A DNA stretch of 64,000 bases from Pseudomonadota bacterium. GTDB lineage: Bacteria > Myxococcota_A > Polyangia > GCA-2747355. Positions 53,401-62,807 of this stretch are shown here, piece after piece. The notes below the pieces were generated by a model. It was not told the origin of the DNA. It was given only the letters and a program-made list of their open reading frames with translations, and made no database searches. A program made the translations under genes and the position numbers. Within the stretch, counting starts at the first letter, position 1. Each line of letters begins with the position of its first letter. The stretch covers positions 868,001-932,000 of the forward strand of contig JADJTL010000002.1 in NCBI GenBank assembly GCA_016711215.1. Direction: 5' to 3'.

Positions 53401-55767
53401 ATGACGCCGGCTCGGCCCGCGCCGCGCGTCCGGCGGCTGACGGCCCTGGCCCTGGCCCTGGCCCTGGCCCCGGCGCCGACGACCCATGCGGAGCCCGCCG
53501 CCGCTGGCGCTGGGGCACCCGCGCGCCACCGCGCCGGCGCTGCTGCGGGCGCTGCGGGCGCTGCGAGCGCTGCGGCGCCCGCGCTCGAGGATATCGTCCT
53601 CGCCGCGATGACGACGCCGACCACCGTGCAAGAGGCGCCCGCCATTGTCACCGTCATCACCAGCGAGCAGATCCACCAACAGGGCTTTCGCTACCTCGCT
53701 GACGCGCTGGGCATGGTCCCCGGCTTCCTCAACCACGGTTGGGGCTACAACGTCGTGGCGACGCCGCTGACCCGCGGGATTCTCTTCGGCGCGCTCTACC
53801 TGCAGGACGGCGTCGATATGTACGACCCGATCGGCTTCGTGCTGCTGCCCGCGGCCTTCCCCGTCGAGACGCTGCAGCGGGCCGAGGTGACGAGTGGTCC
53901 CGGCGGCGTGCTCTGGGGCTCCAACTCCTTCGTCGGCGTTGTCAACCTGGTGACCAAGACGGCCGACGATCTGGACGGCCTCGAGACCCACGTCAGCTAC
54001 GGCGGTGGACCGTCGGGACGCCGTCACGAGACGCGCCTCTATGTAATGGGCGGGACGAAGCTCTTCGCTGGCAAGCTCAAGCTCTTCGGCCACGCGGCCT
54101 ATCGCGGCTGGACGGAGGGCGGCTTTGGTATGCCGCTGCGGATCGTGCTCGGCAACCTCGCCGCGGGGCCCACGATCATGGAGCCGAACTTCACCGGCGC
54201 GTCGGGCTACGCCCGCCAGCTCGATCTGACGGGCAACGCGCAATACGGCGACCTGTCGCTGCACTGGAGCGTGCCCTTCAATCGTGTCGCCTTCCCCGCC
54301 TCACCGGTCGGGACCGCGGCGCTGGAGCGACTCGATGAGGACGCGCTCGATTGCGCCGATCCACGCCAAGCGGCGGCCTGCGCCAACCGCGTCGACCCCG
54401 ACCGTACCTCTCGCGGGACGCGCTACGACTTCGGCAACCGCCTGGCGGTGTTGCGCTTCCGCCCACGCCTATGGCGCGAGCGCCTCGCCCTCGACGCGCG
54501 CGCCTTCTTCGTGCAGTACCGCATCGCCTACGAGCCCCTGGCCTCGGTGCTGCCCTCTGAGCTGCTGCGTGGCGGTGTTTCAATTTACGAGAGCTACGTC
54601 AGCTCCCGCTCCGGGCTCTCCCTCGACGCCCAGGCGGTCCTGCCTGGCGACATCCGCCTGCTCGCTGGGGGCGAGCTCTTCTACGACGAGATGCCAGCAA
54701 ACATCGCGCGCTGGCGCGCCGACCCCTCGCTCTTTGCCGGTGGCTCGCTCAATGGCGCACCCTGTCCGCCGGCCACGCCGGATAACCTCTGTCCAGTGGT
54801 GGTCCATAATGCCTCCAATCGCCTGACGAGTGGGCTCTTTGTCAGCGCTGAGCGCCGGCTGCCGGGTCAGCTGGTGCTCAACGCGGCGACGCGCGTGCAG
54901 TTCTACGGCGGCAAGCGGGCGCTCGATCCGGTCGTGCTCTTCTCCGGTGCGGCGGTCTGGGCGCCGACGCCGGCCCTCAGCCTCAAGACCAACTTCGCCG
55001 AGGGCTTTCGGCCGCCCTCGCTGCTCAAGACCGACAGCAACAGCGTTGGTTCCTGGCTCGGCAACCCGGAGCTCAAGGTCGAGCGCAGCCGTGCGCTCCA
55101 GGGCGAGGCCAACGTCAGGCTGCTCGCCGATCACGGCGGCATCCGATCGCTGAGCCTCCGCGCTGATTATGCCTATACCTGGGTCAGCAACTTCATCCAG
55201 CTCAACGAGGGCCGCTTCGTCAACGTGGCGTCGATCGGCACCCACAGCGCCGAGCTGCTGGCGCGGATCAATCTCAAGGGCGGTCAAAGCTTCGCGCTCG
55301 GCTACAGCTTCCTCGATGGCGCCAGCGACGATCAGGGCAAGCTGCGCTCGCAGCCCAATCAGTGGCTGACCCTGCAGGCCTTGCTGCCGCTGATCGGCCA
55401 GCGCTTCTTCCTCACCTCGAACCTGACGGTCGTCGGCGGCTTCGAGGATCCGAATCGGCGCGGCGCGTCGACGACTGCGATCTACCTCGGACGGATGGCC
55501 AATGGCCTGCCGGTCCAGAGCCCGGTGGTCACGGGGGGCTTCACCGATCAGACGATCGACTCCGTCGGGCCGACCGCGAGCTGGAACGCGGGCCTACGCT
55601 ACCTGCTCAGCGACTACGGCCTGCGCCTGGCCGTCGACGCCTATAATCTCCTCGACCAGCGCGGCTTCCAGCCCAACGGCTTCCTCGAGCTGGCGTCGGG
55701 TTTGGAGCCCGTCCCCAATCCCTACCGCGGCGTCTCGGTCTTCGGCAGCGTCGAGCTCGCGCTCTGA
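53401..55767 (+). CDS. TonB-dependent receptor (copy 1, intact)
   Basis: The 788-residue product is read from ATG 53401 (AGGCAGGG upstream); an ATG at 53347 is possible. A signal peptide ends near 'THAEP'. A plug domain (about 60-190) contains 'VTVITSEQIHQQGF', 'LGMVPGFLNHGWGYNVVATP', 'LQDGVDMYDP' and 'GGVLWGSNSFVGVVNLVTK'. The rest is a 22-strand-type barrel with alternating strands ('LSLKTNFAEGFRPPSLLK', 'LRLAVDAYNLLDQRGFQPNG'). The TonB box is not obvious, but there is an N-terminal 'ALEDIVLAAM' segment. It belongs to the TonB receptor class that imports siderophores, cobalamin or larger ligands; ligand unknown. A near-identical frameshifted copy follows. Confidence 0.9.
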   Translation: MTPARPAPRVRRLTALALALALAPAPTTHAEPAAAGAGAPARHRAGAAAGAAGAASAAAPALEDIVLAAMTTPTTVQEAPAIVTVITSEQIHQQGFRYLADALGMVPGFLNHGWGYNVVATPLTRGILFGALYLQDGVDMYDPIGFVLLPAAFPVETLQRAEVTSGPGGVLWGSNSFVGVVNLVTKTADDLDGLETHVSYGGGPSGRRHETRLYVMGGTKLFAGKLKLFGHAAYRGWTEGGFGMPLRIVLGNLAAGPTIMEPNFTGASGYARQLDLTGNAQYGDLSLHWSVPFNRVAFPASPVGTAALERLDEDALDCADPRQAAACANRVDPDRTSRGTRYDFGNRLAVLRFRPRLWRERLALDARAFFVQYRIAYEPLASVLPSELLRGGVSIYESYVSSRSGLSLDAQAVLPGDIRLLAGGELFYDEMPANIARWRADPSLFAGGSLNGAPCPPATPDNLCPVVVHNASNRLTSGLFVSAERRLPGQLVLNAATRVQFYGGKRALDPVVLFSGAAVWAPTPALSLKTNFAEGFRPPSLLKTDSNSVGSWLGNPELKVERSRALQGEANVRLLADHGGIRSLSLRADYAYTWVSNFIQLNEGRFVNVASIGTHSAELLARINLKGGQSFALGYSFLDGASDDQGKLRSQPNQWLTLQALLPLIGQRFFLTSNLTVVGGFEDPNRRGASTTAIYLGRMANGLPVQSPVVTGGFTDQTIDSVGPTASWNAGLRYLLSDYGLRLAVDAYNLLDQRGFQPNGFLELASGLEPVPNPYRGVSVFGSVELAL
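53442..53471 (+). repeat. ggccct hexanucleotide repeat in a signal peptide
   Basis: Four ggccct units and a fifth ggcccc code for Ala-Leu repeats in the hydrophobic core of the receptor's signal peptide. Changes in copy number would keep the frame and alter only the length of the core. Confidence 0.85.
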
Positions 55768-55955
55768 CGCCGAGCCGCTGGAGCGCCCGCGTCGCCCGTC
55801 CCTGTGCCCGGCTCGGTGTCGTGGCCGCGCGCGCCGCGCGCCCCCCCCCGCATCGCGCTGAACAGCATCGCGCTGAGCAGTTGTCCCGCGCTGGACGCGG
55901 GCGTAAGACTGATCGCGCGCGGGCGACACTGGCTCCAGCAGCGGAGGTGAGAGGG

Positions 55956-57140
55956 ATGGCTTCAGCTCGACCCTGGTGGCGGATCTGGACCCTCGTTGCC
56001 TGCCTCGGGCTCGCCGGCTCGCTGGCGGCGCCGCCGGCGCAGGCAGCGCCGGACCCCGCGGGGAGCGGGCGCCGCGGCAGCGGTAGCGCTCGAGCCCCTG
56101 GGGACGCGATCGCTCCCGATTCCTCGGCGCCCGCGCTCGAGGACCTCGTGCTCTCGGCGATGAAGACGCCGACCACGGTCCAAGAGGCGCCCGCGGTCGT
56201 GACGGTGATCACCAGCGAGCAGATCCACCAGCAGGGCTTTCGCCTGCTGGCCGACGCGCTCGGGATGGTCCCGGGCTTTCTCACCCACGGCTGGGGCTAC
56301 AATGTCGTGGCCACGCCCCTGACCCGTGGGATGCTCTTCGGCGCGCTCTATCTGCAAGACGGCGTCGACATGTACGACCCGATCGGCTTTGTCCTGCTGC
56401 CGGCCTTGCTGCCGATCGAGACCGTCCAGCGGGCCGAGGTGACGACTGGTCCAGGCGGCGTGCTCTGGGGCTCGAACTCCTTCGTCGGCGTGGTCAGCCT
56501 GGTGACCAAGACCGCCGACGACCTCGATGGCCTCGAGGCCCATGCCAGCTATGGCGGCGGCCCCAGCGGTCGCCAGGGCGATACCCGCGTCTACCTGATG
56601 GGCGGGACGAAGCTCCTCGGCGGCAAGCTCAAGCTCTTCGGCCACGCCGCCTATCGCAGGTTCCGCCAGGGCGGCTTCGGCCTGCCCCTGCGGCTGGTGG
56701 TCTCTCAGCTGACGCCCTCGCCGATCGTGATGGAGCCCGACTTCACGGCGAGCTCAGGCGATGCGCGCCAGATCGACCTCTCGGGCAACGCGCAGTACGG
56801 CGCGCTCTCGCTGCACTGGAGCGTCCCCTTCAATCGCTTCGCCTTCGCGGCCACGCCGATTGGCTCGTCGGCGATCGAGCGGCTCGACGAGGATGCGCTG
56901 GACTGCCGCAATCCCGCCCACGCGGAGGCCTGCGCCAACCGCGTCGACCCGGACCGCTTGACCCGCGGCACCCGCTACGACATCGGCAACCGGATGGCCG
57001 TGCTGCGCTATCGTCCGCGCCTCTGGCGCGAGCGGCTCGGCCTCGATGCGCGCGTTCTACGTCCAGTACCGGATCGCCTACGATCCCCTCTCACTGGCCC
57101 TCCCCTCGGAGCTGCTGCAAGGCGGCGTGTCGGTTTATGA
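55956..57140 (+). pseudogene. TonB-dependent receptor, copy 2, N-terminal half (frameshifted)
   Basis: The frame opens at ATG 55956 behind a strong GGAGGTGAGAGG site. A signal peptide ('LVACLGLAGSLAAPPAQA') and a plug domain almost identical to copy 1 ('EAPAVVTVITSEQIHQQGF', 'LQDGVDMYDPIGFVLLPALL') are present. The match with copy 1 holds to about 57050 ('LWRERLGLDAR'), then the frame is lost and ends after about 30 unrelated residues at 57140. The barrel continues in the next frame (57046-58317). Confidence 0.88.
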
Positions 57141-58317
57141 GAGCTACCTCAGCACGCGCAGCGGGCTCTCGCTCGACGGCGACATCGCGCTGTCCGGCAA
57201 CACCCGCTTGCTCGCGGGTGGCGAGGTCTTCTACGATCAGATGCCGCTCAATCTCGCGCGCTGGCGCGCCAGCCCCGCGGTGTTCGCTGGCAACCAGATC
57301 CAGGGCTCGCCCTGCCCCCCGGCGGTCGGTGACAACCTCTGCCCGGTGGCCGTGCACTACGCCTCGGACCGGCTGACGAGCGGGTTGTTTGCCAGCGCGG
57401 AGACGCGTCTGGCGCAACAGGTGGTGCTCAACGCGGCGACGCGTCTGCAGCTCTACGGTGGCAAGCGGGCGCTCGACCCGGTGGTGCTCTTCTCGGCTGC
57501 GGCGGTCTGGGCGCCGACGGCCGACCTGAGTCTCAAGGCCAACTACGCCGAGGGCTTTCGGCCACCCTCGCTGCTCAAGACGGACAGCGGCAACGTCGTC
57601 TCGTGGATCGGCAACCCGGAGCTCAAGGTCGAGCGCAGCCGGGCGCTTCAGGGCGAGCTCAACGTCAGGCTGCTCTCCAACCACGAGGCGATCCGGCTGC
57701 TCAGCCTGCGCGCGGACTACGCCTACACCGCGGTCAGCAACCTGATCCAGGTGATCGAGGGGCGCTTCGTCAACGTGGCCTCGATCGGGCTGCACACCGC
57801 CGAGCTGCTGCTGCGCCTTCAGCTCAAGCGCGGGCAGAGCTTCACGCTCGGCTATAGCTTCCTCGACGGCGCCACCGACAATCAGGGCAAGCTGCGCTCG
57901 CAGCCGAATCAGTGGTTGACGCTGCAGGCGCTGCTGCCGCTCTGGGCGCAGCGCTTGTTTCTGAGCTCGAACCTGATCGTCGTCGGCGGGCTCGAGGATC
58001 CCAATCGACGCGGTGCGGGAGCGAGCACGCTCTTTGTTGGGCGCATGGCCGACGGCCTGCCCGTCAGGAGCCCGGTGGCGCTCGGCGCCTTCACCGACCA
58101 GACCTTGGACTCGGTCGGCCCGACCGCGACCTGGAACGCGGGCCTCCGTTACCTGCTGGCGAAGGGTGGCCTGCGCTTGGCGGTGGACGCCTACAACCTG
58201 CTCGACCAGCGAGCCTTTCAGCCCAACGGCTTCTTCGAGCTGGCCGCCGGGCTGGAGCCGGTGCCGAACCCCTACTTCGGGGTTTCGGTGATCGGTAGCG
58301 TCGAGCTGACGCTCTAG
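57046..58317 (+). pseudogene. TonB-dependent receptor, copy 2, C-terminal barrel half (frameshifted)
   Basis: This half of the second receptor starts 'RAFYVQYRIAYDPLSLALP', matching copy 1 'RAFFVQYRIAYEPLASVLP'. It continues to the end of the barrel and stops at 58317. The whole copy, 55956-58317, would be about 787 residues, equal to copy 1 (788), if two bases (or equivalent) were restored at the GCGCGCG run near 57047-57053. No start codon with a ribosome-binding site precedes this half. It may be a mutation in a duplicate gene or an error in sequence. Confidence 0.88.
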
Positions 58318-58332
58318 CCAGCCTGCTGCGCG

Positions 58333-58623
58333 CTAGGGCAGGCCTTCGTCGCCCTCCTCGTCCTCGCCCGGCGCGGCTTCGACGAGCTGGTAGTCGCTGA
58401 CGCTGAGGTGGAGCTCGCCGTCGGCGAGGCGCGCGAGGCCGACGACCTCGACGAAGGCCTCGACGAAGTTGAGCAGCTCATCGCCCTTCTCGCCGCTGTC
58501 GATCAGGTACTGCTCGCCCTCGGCGGTCGCCACGGCCACCGCCAGGGCCTCGCCTTCGTCGTCGAGCCTGACCGTCACGACGATGCCGCGCACACTGAGC
58601 TGCCCCGCTTGATTGGCTGCCAT
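58333..58623 (-). CDS. Small acidic protein, unknown function
   Basis: The 96-residue product starts at ATG 58623 behind a strong GAGGAGG site. It is rich in Glu/Asp at the C-terminus ('APGEDEEGDEGLP') and has a pattern of short beta strands ('IVVTVRLDDEGEALAVAVAT', 'LHLSVSDYQLVEA'). No signal peptide or known domain is seen. It converges on the second TonB receptor, 15 bases from its stop codon. Length and ribosome-binding site support a real gene; function is unknown. Confidence 0.68.
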   Translation of the reverse strand: MAANQAGQLSVRGIVVTVRLDDEGEALAVAVATAEGEQYLIDSGEKGDELLNFVEAFVEVVGLARLADGELHLSVSDYQLVEAAPGEDEEGDEGLP

Positions 58624-58724
58624 TGTCGCCTCCTCGCGCGACCTACGCGCCCGTCCATCTTACCTGACTCGGCGGGGAGCCGCGTCGGTCGTCCCCGGGC
58701 AGGGCCGATCGCGGCGCGCGGGCC

Positions 58725-59474
58725 TCAGGCCCAAAAGCGACGCTGCATCAGCACGAGTCCGAGCAGCAGCAGCAGCGCCGAGGCCAGCGCCCAGGGCGTG
58801 CCAGGCGCCTGGCGCACGCGGAGCGCAATCTCGGGCGGCTGACCCGCTTGCTGGAAGACGCCGGCGAGCAGCAGCAAGCGCGTGCCGGCTGCGAGCACCA
58901 GTGGCTCGTTGTAGCGCAGGTCGACCTCGCGCCGGGCGCCGCCGGCCGCCTCGAGCGTGAGGCGGGCGGTGGCCTGGCGCCGCGAGCCGTCGGGATGCGT
59001 CTCGAGCCTCAGCGTCCGCAGGCGCGCGCGGTGCTGCGCATCGAGCCTGGTGAAGCCCGTCGTCGTCAGCACCAAGGGCGGCTGCTCGCTCCCTCCCAGA
59101 CCACCGATCAGATGCGCGAGCAGCGCCACCAGGAAGGCGAGGTGCAGCAGCGCGGGCCCATGCGCCCAGGGGCTGCGTTGGCCGCCGCGCCACTTGCGCA
59201 GGGTGCTCTGCCAGGTGCAGAGCGCCGTGTTCAGGCCGTAGATCACGAGCACGACGATCAGCAGGTAGAGCCAGAGGTGCCAGGCCGAGGGCGGGGCGAA
59301 GAAGGCGCGAAGATCATCGAGCTGGACCCGCGCCGAGGCGCCCTCGCGGGTGGCGGCGAGCACGATCGAGCCGATGGCGAGCAGCAGCACGGCGCCTTGG
59401 CCGCAGAGCAGCCCGAGGCCCTGCGAGCGCAGCAGCGGCAGCCAGCCTTTGGTGGCCGGGCCGCTAGAAGGCAT
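58725..59474 (-). CDS. ResB-like cytochrome c biogenesis protein
   Basis: The 249-residue protein has an N-terminal helix pair ('GAVLLLAIGSIVLAATREG', 'WHLWLYLLIVVLVIYGL'), a third helix with 'GPALLHLAFLVALLAHLIG', a periplasmic beta-rich domain and a C-terminal helix. That resembles ResB/Ccs1 of the system II cytochrome c maturation pathway, in a short form (full ResB is about 450-550 residues). His residues near the third helix could serve heme. Its start codon (ATG 59474) overlaps the CcsA stop codon by 11 bases, so the pair is coupled, which supports the identification. Confidence 0.72.
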   Translation of the reverse strand: MPSSGPATKGWLPLLRSQGLGLLCGQGAVLLLAIGSIVLAATREGASARVQLDDLRAFFAPPSAWHLWLYLLIVVLVIYGLNTALCTWQSTLRKWRGGQRSPWAHGPALLHLAFLVALLAHLIGGLGGSEQPPLVLTTTGFTRLDAQHRARLRTLRLETHPDGSRRQATARLTLEAAGGARREVDLRYNEPLVLAAGTRLLLLAGVFQQAGQPPEIALRVRQAPGTPWALASALLLLLGLVLMQRRFWA

Positions 59475-60207
59475 GGCTCGAGGCGCCGAAGAAGAACGAG
59501 GTGCCGACGTAGGCCACCCCGACCCAGGCGAGGCCGATCCCGGCCAAGGCGGGGCGCACCCAGCTCCGTCCGCTCAGCGAGGGGGTCAAGCGCAGGTGCA
59601 GGAAGGACGCGTAGTGCAGCCAGAGGATCACCGACCAGATCACCTTCGGGTCCCAGAGGAAGTAGGCCCCCCAGGCGACGACGCCCCAGATGCCGCCGCA
59701 GATCATCGAGAGGGACCACAGCCCGAAGCCCTGCAGCGCGCGGCGGTCGAGCCGGCGCAGCCACTCGGGATTGCGGTCGTGCCACCAGGCCAGCGCCGCC
59801 GCGGCCGCCGCCGCCCAGAGGGCATAGGCGCCGAAGGCCAGCGGCACATGTAGCGGGTACCAGATGCTGCGCATCAGGGGCGGGGGAAAGCGCAGCGTCC
59901 AGGGGAAGGCGAGCGCCGCGCCGCTGGTGATCGTCGCCAGCAGCACGAGCGGCACCGTATACCAACGCGCCGGCTGCCAGGTCGCCAGCGCGACCAGGGC
60001 CAGCGCCAGGCCGAGGGCGCTGAAGGACTCGAGCTTGGTGGTCAGGGGGAAGAAGCCGATCGCCAGGCCGCGGCCCACCAGCCCCGCCGTCTGCAGGCTC
60101 ACGCCGAGCGCCAGGCAAGCCCGGCCCCACCGCGCCCGCTGACCGAGGGCGCTGGCGACGGCGGCGGCCTGCAGCAGCAGGGCAGCGATGAGGAGCGCGG
60201 TCGACAT
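59464..60207 (-). CDS. CcsA/ResC-type cytochrome c assembly protein
   Basis: The 247-residue product is read from ATG 60207. It is a polytopic membrane protein with about 7-8 helices. The tryptophan-rich 'WGAYFLWDPKVIWSVILW' matches the WWD heme-handling domain of CcsA/CcmC/CcmF proteins, and His residues occur in 'YPLHVPLAFGAYALW' and 'LWLHYASFLHLRL'. In system II, CcsA and ResB form the heme exporter and lyase. The overlap with the ResB-like gene supports this. The N-terminal half up to the MS start has no good ribosome-binding site. Confidence 0.82.
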   Translation of the reverse strand: MSTALLIAALLLQAAAVASALGQRARWGRACLALGVSLQTAGLVGRGLAIGFFPLTTKLESFSALGLALALVALATWQPARWYTVPLVLLATITSGAALAFPWTLRFPPPLMRSIWYPLHVPLAFGAYALWAAAAAAALAWWHDRNPEWLRRLDRRALQGFGLWSLSMICGGIWGVVAWGAYFLWDPKVIWSVILWLHYASFLHLRLTPSLSGRSWVRPALAGIGLAWVGVAYVGTSFFFGASSHAF

Positions 60208-60404
60208 CGAGTGGGGGCCCCGAGGAGGGCGAGGGTGAAAGCTACGCCGCGCCCCGCCGTGGCTCAAGCCCTTCCCGCTGGAGCGCTGCCCTTGGCGTCG
60301 GGTGCCCTGGTGAAGTGGCGACGGCCGCGTCAGGCGGACTATCATTCGACGGCGCGTGGTGCCTCGCAGGGGCGAGTCGCATCGCCCATGCGGGGGAAGG
60401 CACG

Positions 60405-61739
60405 ATGGCTCAGCAAGATGGTGCCGCTAGAAGATCGATTGCGGCCGCGCTGGCCCTGCTGGCGGTGGCGCTCTGGCCCCTCACCATCCCCGCTGGCCAG
60501 TCGCCCGGCCAGTCGCCTGGCCAGTCACCTGGCCAGTCACCCAGCGCCGAGGAGCTGCAACGCCGCAGCTACTCGACGGAGCTGCGCCCCTACACGCGCA
60601 AGGTTTACCCCGACCATGGCCTCGCCGACACGCTGACGCCGCTCGGCCGCGCCGCGCGCGGCTTCTACCTGACGGCGGCCTACCTGCATCGCCTGGGCGC
60701 CGAGCGCGCGTCCGGCGTGATGCGGGACGCGCTGATGAACGCGGTCGTGATCGACGTCAAGGACGACTGGGGTCAGGTGCTTTGGCCGAGCGCGGTGCCG
60801 CTGAGCCGCGGCGTGCAGCGACCGCTGATGCGCGATCCGCGCGCCATGCTCGAGACCTTCCATCGGCGCGGCATCTACGTGATCGCGCGCATCGTCTGCT
60901 TCAAGGACAGTCGCCTGCCCTATGTGCGGCCCGATCTCTCGGTGCGCTTCCAGCCCCAGGGGCGGCGGCTCTTCCGTGCCGGCGCCGGTTGGATCGACCC
61001 ATGGTCGGCCGAGGTGCAGGACTACATCATCGATCTGGCGCGCGAATGGGAGAGCTACGGCGTCGATGAGATCCAGCTCGATTATATTCGCTTCCCCAAG
61101 GGCAAGGCCGGCAAGGTCGGCCTCTGGCTCCATCAGGTCGGCGATACGCGCACGCGCTCCGAGCTGATCACCGGCTTCCTCGAGCGCGCCGATCGCGCGC
61201 TGAAGGTGCCCCTCTCGGTCGACATCTACGGTCTGACGACGCTCGTCGACGGCGATCCGCGGCAGCTCGGCCAAACGGTCGAGACGATGTCGCGCTATGT
61301 CGAGGCGATCTCGCCGATGATGTACGCCAACGGCATGACGAGCTACTTCCGCGATCAGACGATCAGCGAGTGGGTCTACGACTTCATCCAATGCGGGCTC
61401 TGGCGCGCCCGGCTGAAGATGCCGCCCAAGGTGGCGCTGCGCCCCTTCCTGCAGGCCTACCCCAACAACGTGCCCTTCTTTGGCGCCGACTTCATCAAGC
61501 GGCAGGTCCTCGCGGCTCGCGCGGCGGGCGCCGAGGGCTTTCTCTTCTGGAACTCGACGATGCGCAACAAGACGGCCTATCAGGCGCTGCGCGGGCTGGG
61601 GCGGCGCGAGCTCGACGCGATGGCCGTGCGGACGGGCTGGACTGAGGCCGCGACGATCGAGGCCGCGGTGCAGCAGCCTGGCGCCTGGTGCAAGCGACCG
61701 GGCGAGGGTGCCGTCTTCGGCGTGCCGAAGGCGCGCTAG
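60405..61739 (+). CDS. DUF4015 / putative glycosyl hydrolase-like protein
   Basis: The 444-residue product starts at ATG 60405 with GGAAGG nearby; an earlier start is not needed. A signal peptide or anchor ('AAALALLAVALWPLTIPAG') leads into GQSP repeats. The body matches the DUF4015 (GHL13-like) TIM-barrel family: 'NAVVIDVKDDWGQVLWPS', 'RGIYVIARIVCFKD', 'DEIQLDYIRFPKGK', 'AISPMMYANGMTSYF'. The Asp residues in the 'VIDVKDD' and 'QLDYIRFP' strands are the likely catalytic or binding acids. Substrate is unknown but is often supposed to be polysaccharide. Confidence 0.83.
   Translation: MAQQDGAARRSIAAALALLAVALWPLTIPAGQSPGQSPGQSPGQSPSAEELQRRSYSTELRPYTRKVYPDHGLADTLTPLGRAARGFYLTAAYLHRLGAERASGVMRDALMNAVVIDVKDDWGQVLWPSAVPLSRGVQRPLMRDPRAMLETFHRRGIYVIARIVCFKDSRLPYVRPDLSVRFQPQGRRLFRAGAGWIDPWSAEVQDYIIDLAREWESYGVDEIQLDYIRFPKGKAGKVGLWLHQVGDTRTRSELITGFLERADRALKVPLSVDIYGLTTLVDGDPRQLGQTVETMSRYVEAISPMMYANGMTSYFRDQTISEWVYDFIQCGLWRARLKMPPKVALRPFLQAYPNNVPFFGADFIKRQVLAARAAGAEGFLFWNSTMRNKTAYQALRGLGRRELDAMAVRTGWTEAATIEAAVQQPGAWCKRPGEGAVFGVPKAR
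60495..60542 (+). repeat. Four 12-bp units coding for GQSP
   Basis: Four copies of ggccagtcRccY in tandem between the signal sequence and the catalytic domain of the DUF4015 protein, coding for GQSPGQSPGQSPGQSP. In-frame copy changes would alter linker length. Confidence 0.9.
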
Positions 61740-61761
61740 CGCGGGAACGGCCTCGCCGACG

Positions 61762-62616
61762 ATGCGGTCAACCTCGCTCAGCGGTGTGACGCTGATGCTG
61801 CTGGCGTCCGCCGCCTTCGCGGCGATGAGCGCCTGCGTCAAGGCGCTGGGCCCCGCCTTTCCCTTCGCCGAGGCGGTGCTCGTGCGAGCCTTGCTCAGCC
61901 TGCCCCCGCTCGTGCTCCTCGCACGGGCGTGGCGGGTGCCGCTGCGGGCGCGACGTCCGCTGCTGATGCTGGCGCGTAGCCTGCTCGGCTTCGCCGGGAT
62001 GCTCTGCTATTTTTTCGCCCTGCAGCGCGGCCCGCTGGCCATCGTCACGCTGCTCAATCGGCTCCAGCCGCTCTTCGTCGCCGCGCTGGCGCCCTCCGTG
62101 CTTGGAGAGCGAACGACCCGCGGGACCGCGCTCGTGCTCCTCGCCAGCCTCGCCGGTGCGCTGCTCGTGATGCGTCCGGGGAGCGCGCACTTCGACCTGC
62201 CGGCGCTGGTCGCGGCGCTGGGCGCCGTCGTCAGCGCGCTGGCCCACCTGGCCGTGCGTCGCTTGAGCGCCACCGACGACCCGCTGCTGATCGTCATCGC
62301 CTTCACCGCGGTCGACGTGCTCGGTGGCGCGGCGCTCACTTTCGGCCAGTTCGTCTGGCCCAACCCGCGCCAATGGTGGCTGTTGACGGGCACCGCGGCT
62401 GCCGCCGGCCTCGGGCAGGTGCTGCTGACCCACGCCTATCGGCGTGATGAGGCCTCGCGGGTGGCCGCCGCGAGCTATAGCTCGGTCGTCTGGGCGCTGG
62501 TGATCGGCTACCTTTTCTGGCACGAGCTGCCGGATCGCCTGGCCCTGCTCGGCGGGGCCGCGATCGTCGGCGCCGGTCTGGCGCTGGTGCTGCAGCGAAA
62601 GGCGAGGGCGCGGTAG
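61762..62616 (+). CDS. EamA/DMT-family transporter
   Basis: The 284-residue protein from ATG 61762 has ten transmembrane helices in two EamA repeats ('GVTLMLLASAAFAAMSACVK' and 'LPALVAALGAVVSALAHLAV'). The pattern 'LLNRLQPLFVAALAPSVLGE' and the terminal 'ELPDRLALLGGAAIVGAG' are typical of the drug/metabolite exporter superfamily. Substrate unknown. It lies 22 bases after the DUF4015 gene on the same strand, so may be cotranscribed. Confidence 0.87.
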   Translation: MRSTSLSGVTLMLLASAAFAAMSACVKALGPAFPFAEAVLVRALLSLPPLVLLARAWRVPLRARRPLLMLARSLLGFAGMLCYFFALQRGPLAIVTLLNRLQPLFVAALAPSVLGERTTRGTALVLLASLAGALLVMRPGSAHFDLPALVAALGAVVSALAHLAVRRLSATDDPLLIVIAFTAVDVLGGAALTFGQFVWPNPRQWWLLTGTAAAAGLGQVLLTHAYRRDEASRVAAASYSSVVWALVIGYLFWHELPDRLALLGGAAIVGAGLALVLQRKARAR

Positions 62617-62807
62617 CCGCTAGCGGACCGAGCGGGTTGATAGGCGCCGGAGTCCCTGGCCGATCGGTCTTCCGGCGGCTGGCGATGGGGTCAACCATCC
62701 CGGCCCCAGCAGACCCGAGGCAAGCGATAGGAAGAAGCCCCTCCTCATATCTCCAAGGGTTTCAGTCATCGAGCCGACGGCACGCCGGTTGCTTCCACCT
62801 CTCGTCG

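Noticed and set aside
62617..62660. Palindrome ccgctagcgg after the EamA gene as a terminator
   Set aside because: No T run follows and the palindrome has no loop.
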